Counted from the first letter of the stretch, positions 9,181-18,592 are shown. The stretch is 64,000 bases of DNA from Elizabethkingia miricola (GCF_001675285.1 NZ_LSGQ01000001.1:248001-312000); one strand, 5' to 3'. Translations and numbers: made by a program. Notes: a model not told the origin generated them from the letters alone.

Positions 9181-9738
9181 TTATGGTTGGATATCTTCCT
9201 GTAATACATCTGCAATCAGGAATTCATTGTTTTCCTTTATTACTTTCACTTTTATAGGGTAGTTAAGCTGATGGGAAGCATCAGAGAGTATTACATCAAA
9301 TAAGAATTCCTCTCCTTTCTGTGAAATCAACTGGCACTTTACAACTTTTATAGAATCCCAATCCTGTCCGGTAATTAAAAAACCTACTCCAACACCAGCT
9401 TTACTGGTATCAAATTTAGTTTTCCATTTTTGTTCAAATTCTTTTTGGGTAAGACTTCCGTCGGCATCCATATCTACATTCATTGCATCACTTTTGTAGT
9501 CATAGTAGTCTTTGGTTGTCATATCCTTCATCATCTTATCCAGATTACCTAAATCTCCGGCAAAATAGTTCTCGATATGTGTCTCCAGCCAATTATGTGC
9601 TTCATCAGTTTCTTTTTTCTCATCATCATAGACCGCACTTCCCGATTGCTGTACACTAATTTCTGCAGTCTCTTTTTTAGGCCTTTCTTTACAGGAAAGG
9701 ATAGCAAGAGCCCCGATAATAAATATTTTTTTCGTCAT
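9181..9738 (-). CDS. Lipoprotein with EF-hand-like calcium loop
   Basis: A 185-residue predicted lipoprotein: short hydrophobic leader followed by the lipobox LSC with the lipidated Cys16. A charged linker leads to a domain containing DMDADGSLTQKE (residues 89-100), a full 12-residue EF-hand loop with Asp at 1, 3 and 5, Gly at 6 and Glu at 12. The remainder is mixed alpha/beta, ending in strands. Only one EF-hand is seen. It sits 22 bases after the glycosylasparaginase gene and 15 before cutC, so it is cotranscribed with them. Family unknown to me. Confidence 0.75.
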   Translation of the reverse strand: MTKKIFIIGALAILSCKERPKKETAEISVQQSGSAVYDDEKKETDEAHNWLETHIENYFAGDLGNLDKMMKDMTTKDYYDYKSDAMNVDMDADGSLTQKEFEQKWKTKFDTSKAGVGVGFLITGQDWDSIKVVKCQLISQKGEEFLFDVILSDASHQLNYPIKVKVIKENNEFLIADVLQEDIQP

Positions 9739-9760
9739 ATTATGTTTTTATAATGGTATA

Positions 9761-10756
9761 CTACTTCAAAGCAAATCCAGGCTTCTCCAGACGGTTTCCT
9801 TTCTGATCGTATACTGCAAAATTAAACCCATCCTGGATACAGTAAGCACCATATTCACCTTTTTTATTCAGCGCTATAAAACCTACCTGAATATCTTTAA
9901 GGTTCTTCCCCCTTCTGTTTACAATCTTTACAATTCTTTCCACTGCTTCTTTGCATGCTTGTTGTGGTGTCCGTCCCTGATTCATTAGTTCTACGACCAG
10001 GTGAGTCCCTACAGTACGGATAACCTCTTCACCATGTCCGGTTGCTGTAGCAGCTCCGATTTCATTATCCACAAAAAGTCCGGCTCCGATAATTGGAGAA
10101 TCTCCAACCCTTCCATGCATTTTATAAGCCATTCCACTTGTCGTACATGCTCCGGAAAGATTTCCCTGTGCATCTAAGGCAATCATACCAATAGTATCAT
10201 GGTTCTCTATATTTACTATCGGTTTGTACTGACTGGTTTTTAACCATTCTTTCCATTCTTTTTCCGATTCTGCAGTAAGAAGGTTTTCTTTTTTGAACCC
10301 CTGAGATAACGCAAATTCCAAAGCTCCGTCTCCTACTAACATTACATGGGGTGTTTTTTCCATTACAGCACGGGCTACAGAAATTGGATTTTTAATATGC
10401 TCCATGCATGCCACTGAACCTATATTATAATTTTCATCCATAATACAGGCATCCAGAGTAACCCTTCCGTCTCTGTCCGGGCGCCCGCCATAACCTACGC
10501 TTCTTTCTGTAGGATCATCTTCTACCAAGCGGACTCCTTTTTCTACAGCGTCCAGAGCCTTTCCGCCTTTGGAAAGAACTTTCCATGCTTCTACATTAGC
10601 ATGAAGTCCAAAATTCCAAGTAGAAAGAACGATTGGTTTATTTGTTGTTTTAGGCTCGGATGTATCTAATAAATTTTTAGCTTCTAACGGATTAATAGCA
10701 ATTGCTGCGGTTGCAATTCCCAGTTTTTTGATAAAATCTCTTCGGTTATTGTTCAT
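9761..10756 (-). CDS. N4-(beta-N-acetylglucosaminyl)-L-asparaginase
   Basis: Glycosylasparaginase, an Ntn-hydrolase that cleaves the GlcNAc-Asn bond left after N-glycoprotein breakdown. The precursor self-cleaves between Asp and Thr of HDTIGM; the new N-terminal Thr is residue 197 counting from the upstream ATG at 10783 (188 from 10756). The mature part, beginning near TTNKPIVLSTW, agrees from memory almost perfectly with the E. meningoseptica enzyme. The leader NRRDFIKKLGIATAAIA is a Tat signal, so export of the folded enzyme to the periplasm is expected. I prefer ATG 10756 because a promoter-like TTTG lies only 3 bases before 10783; the published form uses 10783. Confidence 0.95.
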   Translation of the reverse strand: MNNNRRDFIKKLGIATAAIAINPLEAKNLLDTSEPKTTNKPIVLSTWNFGLHANVEAWKVLSKGGKALDAVEKGVRLVEDDPTERSVGYGGRPDRDGRVTLDACIMDENYNIGSVACMEHIKNPISVARAVMEKTPHVMLVGDGALEFALSQGFKKENLLTAESEKEWKEWLKTSQYKPIVNIENHDTIGMIALDAQGNLSGACTTSGMAYKMHGRVGDSPIIGAGLFVDNEIGAATATGHGEEVIRTVGTHLVVELMNQGRTPQQACKEAVERIVKIVNRRGKNLKDIQVGFIALNKKGEYGAYCIQDGFNFAVYDQKGNRLEKPGFALK

Positions 10757-10820
10757 AGTTTGTTGCTTATGTATAATACGCATAACAAATATCCTAAATT
10801 ATGCAGAATAAAACATAAAA

Positions 10821-10845
10821 AACGGGTAATAAAATATTACCCGTT
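10821..10845 (-). terminator. Hairpin between hexosaminidase and glycosylasparaginase genes
   Basis: Arms 10821-10831 and 10835-10845 pair perfectly around AAA, and on the minus strand TTTTATGTTTT follows. It probably ends most hexosaminidase transcripts, so the glycosylasparaginase gene likely has its own promoter or receives read-through only. Confidence 0.7.
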
Positions 10846-10872
10846 CCCTGTATATACAAATTAATTGCTCGA

Positions 10873-13119
10873 TTAGTTTACTGCAATCTCATCTACAAAT
10901 AACCATGCATTGTTACCTGCACCAGCTTTTCCGTCAGCAACTTTACCTATGTTTTTAATCTCAACTTTTATAAACTGTGCTGTCTGCTTAGGAAAGCTCA
11001 TCACTACAACACCATTACTTTGCTGAATAGTTGCAGCATCTACACCTTTTACCTCTCTAAAATCAGTTCCGTTATCGGAAACATAAACTTTAGCAGATGA
11101 AGGCCAATAAATCCAGCTTCCCGGACGTTCTAATGTAGAAAACTGAACACTGGTAAAATCTGTTTTAGCACCAAAATCTATAGTCGCTACAACATCTTTA
11201 CCGGAAAAACCTAACCACGATTTACCATGATTTTTCATATTCCCACGGATACCATCTACTAAAGAAGCCGCTCCACCTGTTGAATAAGCTTCACTAGGCT
11301 GCTTTTCCAAAGTAATTTTCTTACCTGTAGATTTAGTAATTAAGAAATCCTGACTTGTTACTGCGCTTGCTTTTTTACCGTTCTCGAAATAAGCTGCTTT
11401 TACAGTCATTGTCTTATTTACTTCAATTGGCTTGCTGTATACATTAGACTGTAATGTAGGTTCAGATCCGTCTGTTGTATAACGGATATTTTCTGGTTGA
11501 TTTGCAGAAGTAAGGTTAAAGAAAATCTTGCCATCTTTAGCCATAGATTTTCCATCTACTTCATAAATAGCTTTACTGTAGTCAACTCCTTTACGGTCTA
11601 ATATTTTGAAGTGCTGAATAACTCTTCCTTCAAAATTTTTATATTCATCCGGGTTAGATGTTCCCCATGCCACTTCAGAAAGCGCCATCATTCTTGGGAA
11701 AATCATATGCTGTACATGTTTGAAATCCAGAATATATTCCGTCCACAGATTCCCCTGTGTTCCCCAGATATATTTTGCCTGTTCTGGTGTTAATTCTTTA
11801 GGGATAGGATTATAAGCATATACTTTAGGCAGTCTCAGATCTCCGCCAATAGCAATTGGTTCTGTATCCGGACTTCCCTGATAGTAATCGAAATAGTTGG
11901 TAGATGTAGGTGTCATAATGGCTTTATGTCCTGTTTTAGCAGCGTGTATCCCACCTTCAATACCAGTCCAGCTCATTACAGTTGCATTTGGAGCAAGACC
12001 TCCTTCCAGAATTTCATCCCAGCCAATAATCTGCTTACCTTTAGAGTTGATGTACTTCTCCATACGGGTAACAAAATAACTCTGAAGATGAAGCTCGTCT
12101 TTCAGGTCAAGTTTCTTGATAAGATCCTGAGCAAACTTGCTTTCTTTCCAACGCTTTTTAGGAGCCTCGTCTCCACCAATATGAATATACTGATACGGGA
12201 ACAACGGAACCACCTCATCAATTACACCTTCTAAGAATTTGAAAGTTTCTTCTTTAGGACAGAAAATATCATCCATTACCCCCCAGGTTTTACCAACTTT
12301 AAAAGGCCCGTCTGTACATCCCAGATTAGGATAAGCCGCTAATGCTGCCAATGCGTGTCCCGGCATTTCTATTTCAGGAATAACATCGATATGAAGCTTC
12401 TTTGCATACGCTACAACATCTTTTATTTGTTCCTGTGTGTAGAAGCCTCCGTATCTCTTATCATCGAATTTCATGTCGATATAGCGACCAACTTGTGAGC
12501 CGTCTCTCCATGCTCCGACTTCAGTAAGTTTAGGATATTTTTTTATTTCGATTCTCCATCCCTGGTCATCTGTAAGGTGCCAGTGGAATTTATTGTATTT
12601 ATATGCAGCTAGGTAATCCAGATAGTTTTTCACTTCATCAGCATTGAAGAAATGGCGGCTTACATCCAGCATCATTCCTCTGTAAGCAAACTTAGGATAA
12701 TCCTCAATCTCTAAATAAGGAATTTTAAGATCGGCTTTATGTTCTTCTACTAATTGTAAAAGTGTTTGCACACCGTAAAATAGACCTTGATTATCATATC
12801 CGGAAATATTAATTCCCTTATCGTTAATAGTTAAAGTATAATATCCATCCTTTTGCTTTGCATCTTTTTTCAGAAGAGTAAAGGTAACATTGGCTTTCGG
12901 AGACAATTTATAATCTTGTCCTGTAATACTTTTCAGTTGCTTCTGTAAGTATACAGCTTCCGGAATAGCTTTGGATGACTGAATAGAAATATTATTGAAA
13001 TTGTAAACAGACTGTTGTACCGTTATTTTCTGGGGCTTGGGAATAATTGAGTTTTGCCCGTATGTTGCTGTCCCCACAGATAAAGCAGCCAACAGGACCA
13101 TGGAATTAAGTTTTTTCAT
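10873..13119 (-). CDS. Beta-N-acetylhexosaminidase, GH20 family
   Basis: A 748-residue exported enzyme removing terminal GlcNAc or GalNAc by substrate-assisted catalysis. The signal peptide ends near residue 21 (TATYGQ). GH20b-type N-terminal domain to about 140, then the catalytic barrel with RGMMLDVSRHFF, HWHLTDDQGWR and the catalytic pair D317-E318 in HIGGDEAPKKRW. After about 530 a chitobiase-type C-terminal segment (RYTTDGSEPT) and a F5/8-type C domain (VYVSDNGTDFREV) follow, probably for sugar binding. A TAnnTTTG box precedes it and a hairpin follows. It probably feeds the glycosylasparaginase encoded next. Confidence 0.94.
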   Translation of the reverse strand: MKKLNSMVLLAALSVGTATYGQNSIIPKPQKITVQQSVYNFNNISIQSSKAIPEAVYLQKQLKSITGQDYKLSPKANVTFTLLKKDAKQKDGYYTLTINDKGINISGYDNQGLFYGVQTLLQLVEEHKADLKIPYLEIEDYPKFAYRGMMLDVSRHFFNADEVKNYLDYLAAYKYNKFHWHLTDDQGWRIEIKKYPKLTEVGAWRDGSQVGRYIDMKFDDKRYGGFYTQEQIKDVVAYAKKLHIDVIPEIEMPGHALAALAAYPNLGCTDGPFKVGKTWGVMDDIFCPKEETFKFLEGVIDEVVPLFPYQYIHIGGDEAPKKRWKESKFAQDLIKKLDLKDELHLQSYFVTRMEKYINSKGKQIIGWDEILEGGLAPNATVMSWTGIEGGIHAAKTGHKAIMTPTSTNYFDYYQGSPDTEPIAIGGDLRLPKVYAYNPIPKELTPEQAKYIWGTQGNLWTEYILDFKHVQHMIFPRMMALSEVAWGTSNPDEYKNFEGRVIQHFKILDRKGVDYSKAIYEVDGKSMAKDGKIFFNLTSANQPENIRYTTDGSEPTLQSNVYSKPIEVNKTMTVKAAYFENGKKASAVTSQDFLITKSTGKKITLEKQPSEAYSTGGAASLVDGIRGNMKNHGKSWLGFSGKDVVATIDFGAKTDFTSVQFSTLERPGSWIYWPSSAKVYVSDNGTDFREVKGVDAATIQQSNGVVVMSFPKQTAQFIKVEIKNIGKVADGKAGAGNNAWLFVDEIAVN

Positions 13120-13133
13120 ATTACTGATTTTAA

Positions 13134-13141
13134 CAAAGATA
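13134..13141 (-). promoter_or_regulatory. -7 box of the hexosaminidase gene
   Basis: TATCTTTG on the minus strand matches TAnnTTTG and lies 14 bases before the start codon. Confidence 0.6.
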
Positions 13142-13187
13142 GTTTAATTTTTTCTTATTCTTAATAGCGGTTAAAATTGAGAATCGC

Positions 13188-14324
13188 TTACTTCACAAAG
13201 CGTCTTGTTAATTTATTAGAACTTAGCAATTCTGTTACACCATAACTTACCAGAAAGCTTACGATAGCAATACATAAAATCCTGACACTTGCAGGAAGAA
13301 ACTCCAGATGAAGAAATACGTCTGTAAAAGCTTGTATCAGGATAAAATGGCACAGGAAAATACCAAATGTTGCTGATGACAGATTCTTCAACAGTTTAGA
13401 TTCTTTAATATTGATTTTCTGAAAAACAATAAACATTGCGAACGTCATCATTGCTACATTTATATTACAGAAATACCATACAATCTCCAGATTAGCATAA
13501 TTGGCCGGGAAATACTTTTGGGTAATAAGAAACCCGGAGAAAGTAATTCCGTATCCTACAACAAATAAAGGTATTGCTACGGCCAGTGTTTTATTCCACG
13601 ACCAGTTCAGTGGATATTTTACAAGATAATAGGCTAAAATAATATAACCTAAAAACCCGGAAAAGTAGTAAAAAGTTCCAAACTCATTCCAATTGCATAC
13701 CCCCCAAATCCCTGCATTATCATAATTACCTGTATACCCCAGCAGAGGAGCTGCCATCTTAATGTAAGGTGCTATAAGTGATACAACCCAGAAAGCCAGA
13801 AAGAGGCGAATATCTTTAGCAGAAGCAGTATTTAGCCATACTCCAATAATGGGGATGAACAAATAAACACCTATCAACATATAAAGATACCACAACGGTG
13901 TTGTATCATAATTAAAATTAAAAATCGATGTTCCAATCTTCTTTAATGTAGCCTGCCATGTAAAATTAGAAAGGTCAATTACTGCGCTGGTACTTGCCTT
14001 TATATAATTCAGATACAGAAAAAACAGCAAAGGCAATACAACAGACCAAAAGATCAGAGGAATTACAATACGTCCTATCCTCTTTTTGTAAAATGTGGAA
14101 AGATCTGTAGTTACCGGAAACAAAAGTATTCCGGACATCATAGCAAATAACGGAACGCAGGCCCGTACAAGGCTTCCCCAGAAAACTCCGGTATGAAAGC
14201 TAAAGCTGTTATCAAAAGATCCGACAAAGGCATCGCAGCTATGTGAAATAATAACCATAAAGCATGCGACAATGCGCAGTAAGTCTACCCAGGGAATATA
14301 GGTTCGCCCCGTTTGAGTTTTCAT
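13188..14324 (-). CDS. Acyltransferase 3 family membrane protein
   Basis: A 378-residue protein with about ten membrane segments. It begins with the family pattern WVDLLRIVACFMVIISHSCD, in which the Arg and the His about ten residues later are the conserved pair of Acyltransferase-3 (OafA/NodX-like) enzymes. These move acetyl or succinyl groups onto surface polysaccharides or glycans at the inner membrane. The acceptor is unknown. It lies 68 bases before the hexosaminidase gene on the same strand; the separate promoter box there suggests independent transcription. Confidence 0.88.
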   Translation of the reverse strand: MKTQTGRTYIPWVDLLRIVACFMVIISHSCDAFVGSFDNSFSFHTGVFWGSLVRACVPLFAMMSGILLFPVTTDLSTFYKKRIGRIVIPLIFWSVVLPLLFFLYLNYIKASTSAVIDLSNFTWQATLKKIGTSIFNFNYDTTPLWYLYMLIGVYLFIPIIGVWLNTASAKDIRLFLAFWVVSLIAPYIKMAAPLLGYTGNYDNAGIWGVCNWNEFGTFYYFSGFLGYIILAYYLVKYPLNWSWNKTLAVAIPLFVVGYGITFSGFLITQKYFPANYANLEIVWYFCNINVAMMTFAMFIVFQKINIKESKLLKNLSSATFGIFLCHFILIQAFTDVFLHLEFLPASVRILCIAIVSFLVSYGVTELLSSNKLTRRFVK

Positions 14325-14453
14325 ATTTTCGGATTAGTTAGTTTTTAAGTCTACTAAAATAAGGCAGAAAAATGAATTTACCGCATTCCATTGTAGCTTT
14401 CATTCAAAATAACGAACAAATAAGCCCTTATCCGAAATATATTCTTAAACTAT

Positions 14454-15209
14454 TTAACGCCCGCCATTCGCTCTTAAATCGGCTTTACAATTATCATCAA
14501 GCTGCGGTATATTACCAGAATTAATAAAACCTAAAATATCTGTAGTTTCTGACGCATAGTACATCAAACAGTTTTTATTATCACAATGATTTCCGTTGGC
14601 TCCGTCTTTATGGCTGACCTGCATTTTAGATCCTAAATCCACAAGCCCCAGCAGATGTCCCACTTCATGTTCAAGAACAGTAGATTCTAGTTTTGCCCGG
14701 CTTACCTGCCCAAACCCGCCGGAATTATCACGAATTGTTTTTCCCATTAGCGCTACCGAGGTATTCCTGTAAGCAATTCCCAATGTACTAGCTCCCCCCG
14801 CATATTGTCCATTGGTATAAATAACACTTACAGCCATTGTGTTTCCGGTTGTAAATATGGTACGGTTACTATTCTCAATCTGTCGAATCTCCTCCGCAGA
14901 TAAGCTTCCCGATGAAGTAGCGGATATTTCCCTTTGTCGGATTGTAATACCGGCATCTTTTCGGAGTGTAGACGACAAAAAGCTCTTTAAATGCTCTATC
15001 GCCTGTGCATCGGGAGCATACCCCGACATATATAGTATTTCTATTTGCAGAGCACTATACCTGTTATTACTTAGTAAATCATTAGAAGACGCTCCTACAG
15101 CGCGGGTGTGATTATAATCTGACGATCCGTTACTGAATCCATCGTTACTACTGTTACATGATGCAACAAAAAGCAAGATTACAGATACTGCAATAAATTT
15201 TTTAATCAT
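14454..15209 (-). CDS. Metzincin-like zinc protease lipoprotein
   Basis: A 251-residue predicted lipoprotein (lipobox VASC, Cys18) starting at ATG 15209; the upstream in-frame extension has no signal-like features. The zinc site H181-E-V-G-H185-L-L-G188-L-V-D191 fits metzincins of the HExxHxxGxxD type, with Asp as third ligand. Further on, C209-x4-C214-x-M216 resembles the CX4CXM block of archaemetzincins, and the Met may be the Met-turn, but the later CXXC is absent. It is probably anchored outside the inner membrane or on the cell surface. Substrate unknown. Confidence 0.75.
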   Translation of the reverse strand: MIKKFIAVSVILLFVASCNSSNDGFSNGSSDYNHTRAVGASSNDLLSNNRYSALQIEILYMSGYAPDAQAIEHLKSFLSSTLRKDAGITIRQREISATSSGSLSAEEIRQIENSNRTIFTTGNTMAVSVIYTNGQYAGGASTLGIAYRNTSVALMGKTIRDNSGGFGQVSRAKLESTVLEHEVGHLLGLVDLGSKMQVSHKDGANGNHCDNKNCLMYYASETTDILGFINSGNIPQLDDNCKADLRANGGR

Positions 15210-15399
15210 AATATGTGATTTATGAATTATAATTCTTTTACTAAAACATTTAACATACAATGGCAATATTATTTCAAAAGTATACAATTTTAATAATTTA
15301 TTAAAACTGAAACCAAATATTATCATTGGAAGATATGATTTAAATGCAAAACAATTTGTTATATAAAGTGGTTTTCTATAATTTTATCCGGACTAAACC

Positions 15400-17199
15400 A
15401 TGACATTTCAATTAATTATGAATGAGATAAGATTGTATGCACTTTTTTGTCTAGGTGCTCTTGCAGGATTCCCCAATATAATACCTGCCCAACAGATAGA
15501 ATGGAATAAGGGTCAAACCTTTACAGAAGCTTCTATGAAAACAAAAGGATACGAAGAAACGTGGAAAAACATAACTCCCGGTTTACACAGTTCTTTTGTA
15601 AGTATTGATAAACGTTACAGTAAAGATCAGGCTCCTGTCATTATAAAGAACAATACTATTTCCTTAAAAGGATGGAAGGGCGAGCGTTTGTCTGCTCAGG
15701 TGTTACTATGGACAACAGATCCTGTATCGGATATTAAAGTACAGGTATCAGACTTCACTTCCAAAAATGGAAAAAAAATAGGATCCATAGGTTACGCCAG
15801 ATTCGAACGCTATATAGTAACAGATGAATTCGGTCCCGGATGCGGATGGCGAAAACCGGAAGATTTTAGTTCTTCATTGTCTCCGGATATGCTGGACGAC
15901 CTCTCCTCGTTCAGTATAGAAAAAAAAGAAGTAAGGCCTGTGTGGATTACGATAAGCATTCCGAAAAACACCGAAAAAGGAGCTTACAATGCCAAAGTGC
16001 TAATCTCTTCACCTGCAACAAAACAACAAGAACTCAATATATCTCTGGATGTTATTGACATGACCCTTCCGGAACCTGCAAAATGGACATTCCATCTCGA
16101 CCAGTGGCAGCATCCTTCGGCAGTAGCTCGCGTAAATAAAGTTTCTGTATGGAGCGACGAACACTTCAAGGCACTAAAACCGCAAATGCAAATGCTCGCA
16201 AATCTGGGGCAGAAAGTGATTACCACTACCCTGAATAAAGATCCATGGCATGTACAAACTTTTGATCCGTACGAGGATATGATTATCTGGACCAAGGAAA
16301 AGGATGGAAGCTGGTCTTATGATTATACAGTATTCGATAAGTGGGTATCTTTTATGATGGATCTGGGGGTAAAAAAAATGATCAACTGCTACTCTATTGT
16401 TCCTTGGAATAACGAAATCCATTATAAAGATGCCGCAACGGGCAAATTTGTTGATGTTGTAGCCAAACCAGGTACCGATGAATTCACAAAGATATGGGAG
16501 CCTTTCCTGAAAGACTTTGTGAAACATCAAAAGAAAAAAGGATGGCTGAAGATTACCAATATAGCATTGGATGAAAGGGACAAAAATGAAATGGGTGCTG
16601 CCTTTGCTCTTATCAAAAAAGTAGCTCCGGAACTGGGCGTTTCTTATGCTGATAATCAGCAGACCTTTAAGCGTTATCCGGATAGCCGCGATGTAAGCAC
16701 AGCAGTACAACATCCATTATCTCCCCAGGATTTAAAAGACAGAAATTCCAGAGGGCTTAATACAACCTTTTATGTTTATTGCGGAAATAACTTCCCTAAC
16801 CAGTTTACCTTCTCGGATCCTGCAGAATCTACTTATATGGGTTGGTATACAATGGCAGCAGGATACAATGGTGCATTGCGCTGGGCATTTAATTCCTGGG
16901 TGGAAAATCCTTTGGTGGATTCCAGATTCAGAACCTGGCCAGCCGGAGATACATACATTGCTTATCCACAGGCAAGAAGCTCCATTCGTTATGAACGGTT
17001 ATTAGAAGGTATACAGGATTATGAAAAAGTATCGATTGTAAAAAAGCTTCTGCAAGAAAAGAAAGAAACTGAAAAATTAAAAGCACTGAACAATGCTATC
17101 AGTAAGCTTAACAATGATAAACGTCACGATGGCTGGAATCAGGATCTGAATACCGCTAAAGAGCTTCTGAACACTATATCTGAATCAATAACTAAATAG
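15400..17199 (+). CDS. DUF4091 / GH123-like glycoside hydrolase
   Basis: A 599-residue exported protein with a signal peptide ending near AQQ (about residue 31). ATG 15418 is an equally good start. An N-terminal beta-sandwich (to about 200) precedes a TIM barrel, and the C-terminal part (WAFNSWVENPL ... YERLLEGIQDYE) is the DUF4091 signature. D391-E392 in NIALDERDKNE matches the Asp-Glu pair of GH123 beta-N-acetylgalactosaminidases, which use substrate assistance as GH20 does. It probably removes GalNAc from glycans. It is transcribed away from the metzincin gene. Confidence 0.82.
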   Translation: MTFQLIMNEIRLYALFCLGALAGFPNIIPAQQIEWNKGQTFTEASMKTKGYEETWKNITPGLHSSFVSIDKRYSKDQAPVIIKNNTISLKGWKGERLSAQVLLWTTDPVSDIKVQVSDFTSKNGKKIGSIGYARFERYIVTDEFGPGCGWRKPEDFSSSLSPDMLDDLSSFSIEKKEVRPVWITISIPKNTEKGAYNAKVLISSPATKQQELNISLDVIDMTLPEPAKWTFHLDQWQHPSAVARVNKVSVWSDEHFKALKPQMQMLANLGQKVITTTLNKDPWHVQTFDPYEDMIIWTKEKDGSWSYDYTVFDKWVSFMMDLGVKKMINCYSIVPWNNEIHYKDAATGKFVDVVAKPGTDEFTKIWEPFLKDFVKHQKKKGWLKITNIALDERDKNEMGAAFALIKKVAPELGVSYADNQQTFKRYPDSRDVSTAVQHPLSPQDLKDRNSRGLNTTFYVYCGNNFPNQFTFSDPAESTYMGWYTMAAGYNGALRWAFNSWVENPLVDSRFRTWPAGDTYIAYPQARSSIRYERLLEGIQDYEKVSIVKKLLQEKKETEKLKALNNAISKLNNDKRHDGWNQDLNTAKELLNTISESITK

Positions 17200-17298
17200 A
17201 AAATCAATTAACACATCTGATAAACAGAACTATAGTAAGATTCTGACTTTTATAAATACGATTAAATTTCACTATTCTAAATTTTGATTTATTATAAA

Positions 17299-17335
17299 AA
17301 CGCATAATATTGCAAAAATTGCAATATTATGCGTT
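17299..17335. promoter_or_regulatory. Operator palindrome upstream of the MFS gene
   Basis: Perfect 17-base arms (17299-17315 and 17319-17335). The core AATATTGC-N7-GCAATATT (17307-17329) is identical in sequence and spacing to the one before the DeoR gene at 19218-19240. It sits just upstream of a -7 box at 17355-17362, so DeoR binding there would be expected to repress. Confidence 0.75.
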
Positions 17336-17354
17336 AAACTTAAATAATTATCAA

Positions 17355-17362
17355 TAGTTTTG
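17355..17362 (+). promoter_or_regulatory. -7 box of the MFS gene
   Basis: TAGTTTTG is a full TAnnTTTG match. Transcription would begin near 17368, which decides for ATG 17381 over the in-frame TTG at 17360. Confidence 0.65.
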
Positions 17363-17380
17363 CATCCAGTTAATTTATAT

Positions 17381-18574
17381 ATGGAAATGCAAACTCTATT
17401 AGTCAAGCCTCCCCAAGCAAGAAACGCCATAAGGTTTATTTTCTTTGTATGCGGTCTTGGACTTGCCAGCTGGGCACCAATGGTCCCCTATGTCAAAATG
17501 AAGCTTGGAATCGATGATGGTATTCTGGGACTTTTAATGCTTCTTATCGGAGGCGGAGCGCTCTTCATCATGCCCTTCTCAGCGATTCTCTTGAATAAAT
17601 TCGGGACACGGAAAGTTATTTTTTTTGCAGGAATCTCTCTTGCTGCTGTCTTACCTGTTTTACTAATTGCCAATTCAGTTCCAACTATAGTCATAGCACT
17701 CTTTTGCTTTGGCATGTGTATGGGAGGAATTGAAGTATCAGCAAATGCGCATTCTATCCTCGTACAAAAGTTATATGATAAGCCTATTCTTTCCGGATTA
17801 CACGGAATCTTTAGTGTTGGTGGACTAACCGGATCACTGGTTCCCGGATTATTGATGAAAGCTGGATTAGAAGCTGTTTATGTAATGATATTTATATCCA
17901 TACTTATTCTGATAATTATGCTTTTAATGTACAAAAAACTCTATGCGCAGGCAGATGAAGCAAAAATTAATAATTTTCACAACCATGGAGAGACGGCTAA
18001 AAATCAGTCAAAATGGTCTGGATGGATTAATCCAAATGTTTTATTTCTTGGAGCACTTTGTTTCTGCGCCTATCTTGCTGAAGGTTCAATGTTGGACTGG
18101 AGCGCTGTTTTTCTTCATGATGAAAAGAAAGCTCCCCTGGAAATAGCAGGGATAGGCTACGCATCCTTTTCTATATCTATGGCTTTTATGAGGCTTTTTG
18201 GAGACAAACTAATCATACATCTGAATCACAATACTGTTGTTATTGCAGGCAGCCTCCTTGCCGTTGCAGGATTAGTTATTGCAGTTATTTCCCCTTCATA
18301 TCCGGGAGCTTTAGTCGGATTTATAATATTAGGTCTTGGTGCTTCTAATATCGTTCCGGTACTATTTAGCCATGCTGGAGACCTGAAAGGAATAAGCAGT
18401 TCTGCCAGTATTCCTGTAATGTCTACTATGGGACATTCCGGACAATTATTAGGCCCGGCTCTATTAGGAGGAGTTGCTGAATACTACGGAATTTCTGCAT
18501 CCCTGTTATTAGTTGCTTTCCTCATGCTGCTTCTTTGTATATCCTATTATATTAAACAGAAAAAAGTACAGTAA
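17381..18574 (+). CDS. MFS transporter, YbjJ/FucP-like
   Basis: A 397-residue transporter with twelve predicted membrane helices. RFIFFVCGLGLASWAPMVPYVK and LSGLHGIFSVGGLTGSL resemble the YbjJ group of major facilitator proteins, related to FucP-type sugar/proton symporters. The substrate is not established; a sugar or nucleoside is plausible. It shares its operator palindrome with the divergent nucleotidase/DeoR promoter region 1.9 kb downstream, so the three genes probably form one regulon. It converges with the nucleotidase gene, with a shared hairpin between them. Confidence 0.85.
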   Translation: MEMQTLLVKPPQARNAIRFIFFVCGLGLASWAPMVPYVKMKLGIDDGILGLLMLLIGGGALFIMPFSAILLNKFGTRKVIFFAGISLAAVLPVLLIANSVPTIVIALFCFGMCMGGIEVSANAHSILVQKLYDKPILSGLHGIFSVGGLTGSLVPGLLMKAGLEAVYVMIFISILILIIMLLMYKKLYAQADEAKINNFHNHGETAKNQSKWSGWINPNVLFLGALCFCAYLAEGSMLDWSAVFLHDEKKAPLEIAGIGYASFSISMAFMRLFGDKLIIHLNHNTVVIAGSLLAVAGLVIAVISPSYPGALVGFIILGLGASNIVPVLFSHAGDLKGISSSASIPVMSTMGHSGQLLGPALLGGVAEYYGISASLLLVAFLMLLLCISYYIKQKKVQ

Positions 18575-18592
18575 TACAAAATCATTAAAAAG

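Noticed and set aside
17360-17380. TTG start for the MFS gene
   Set aside because: It overlaps the -7 box at 17355-17362; ATG 17381 follows.
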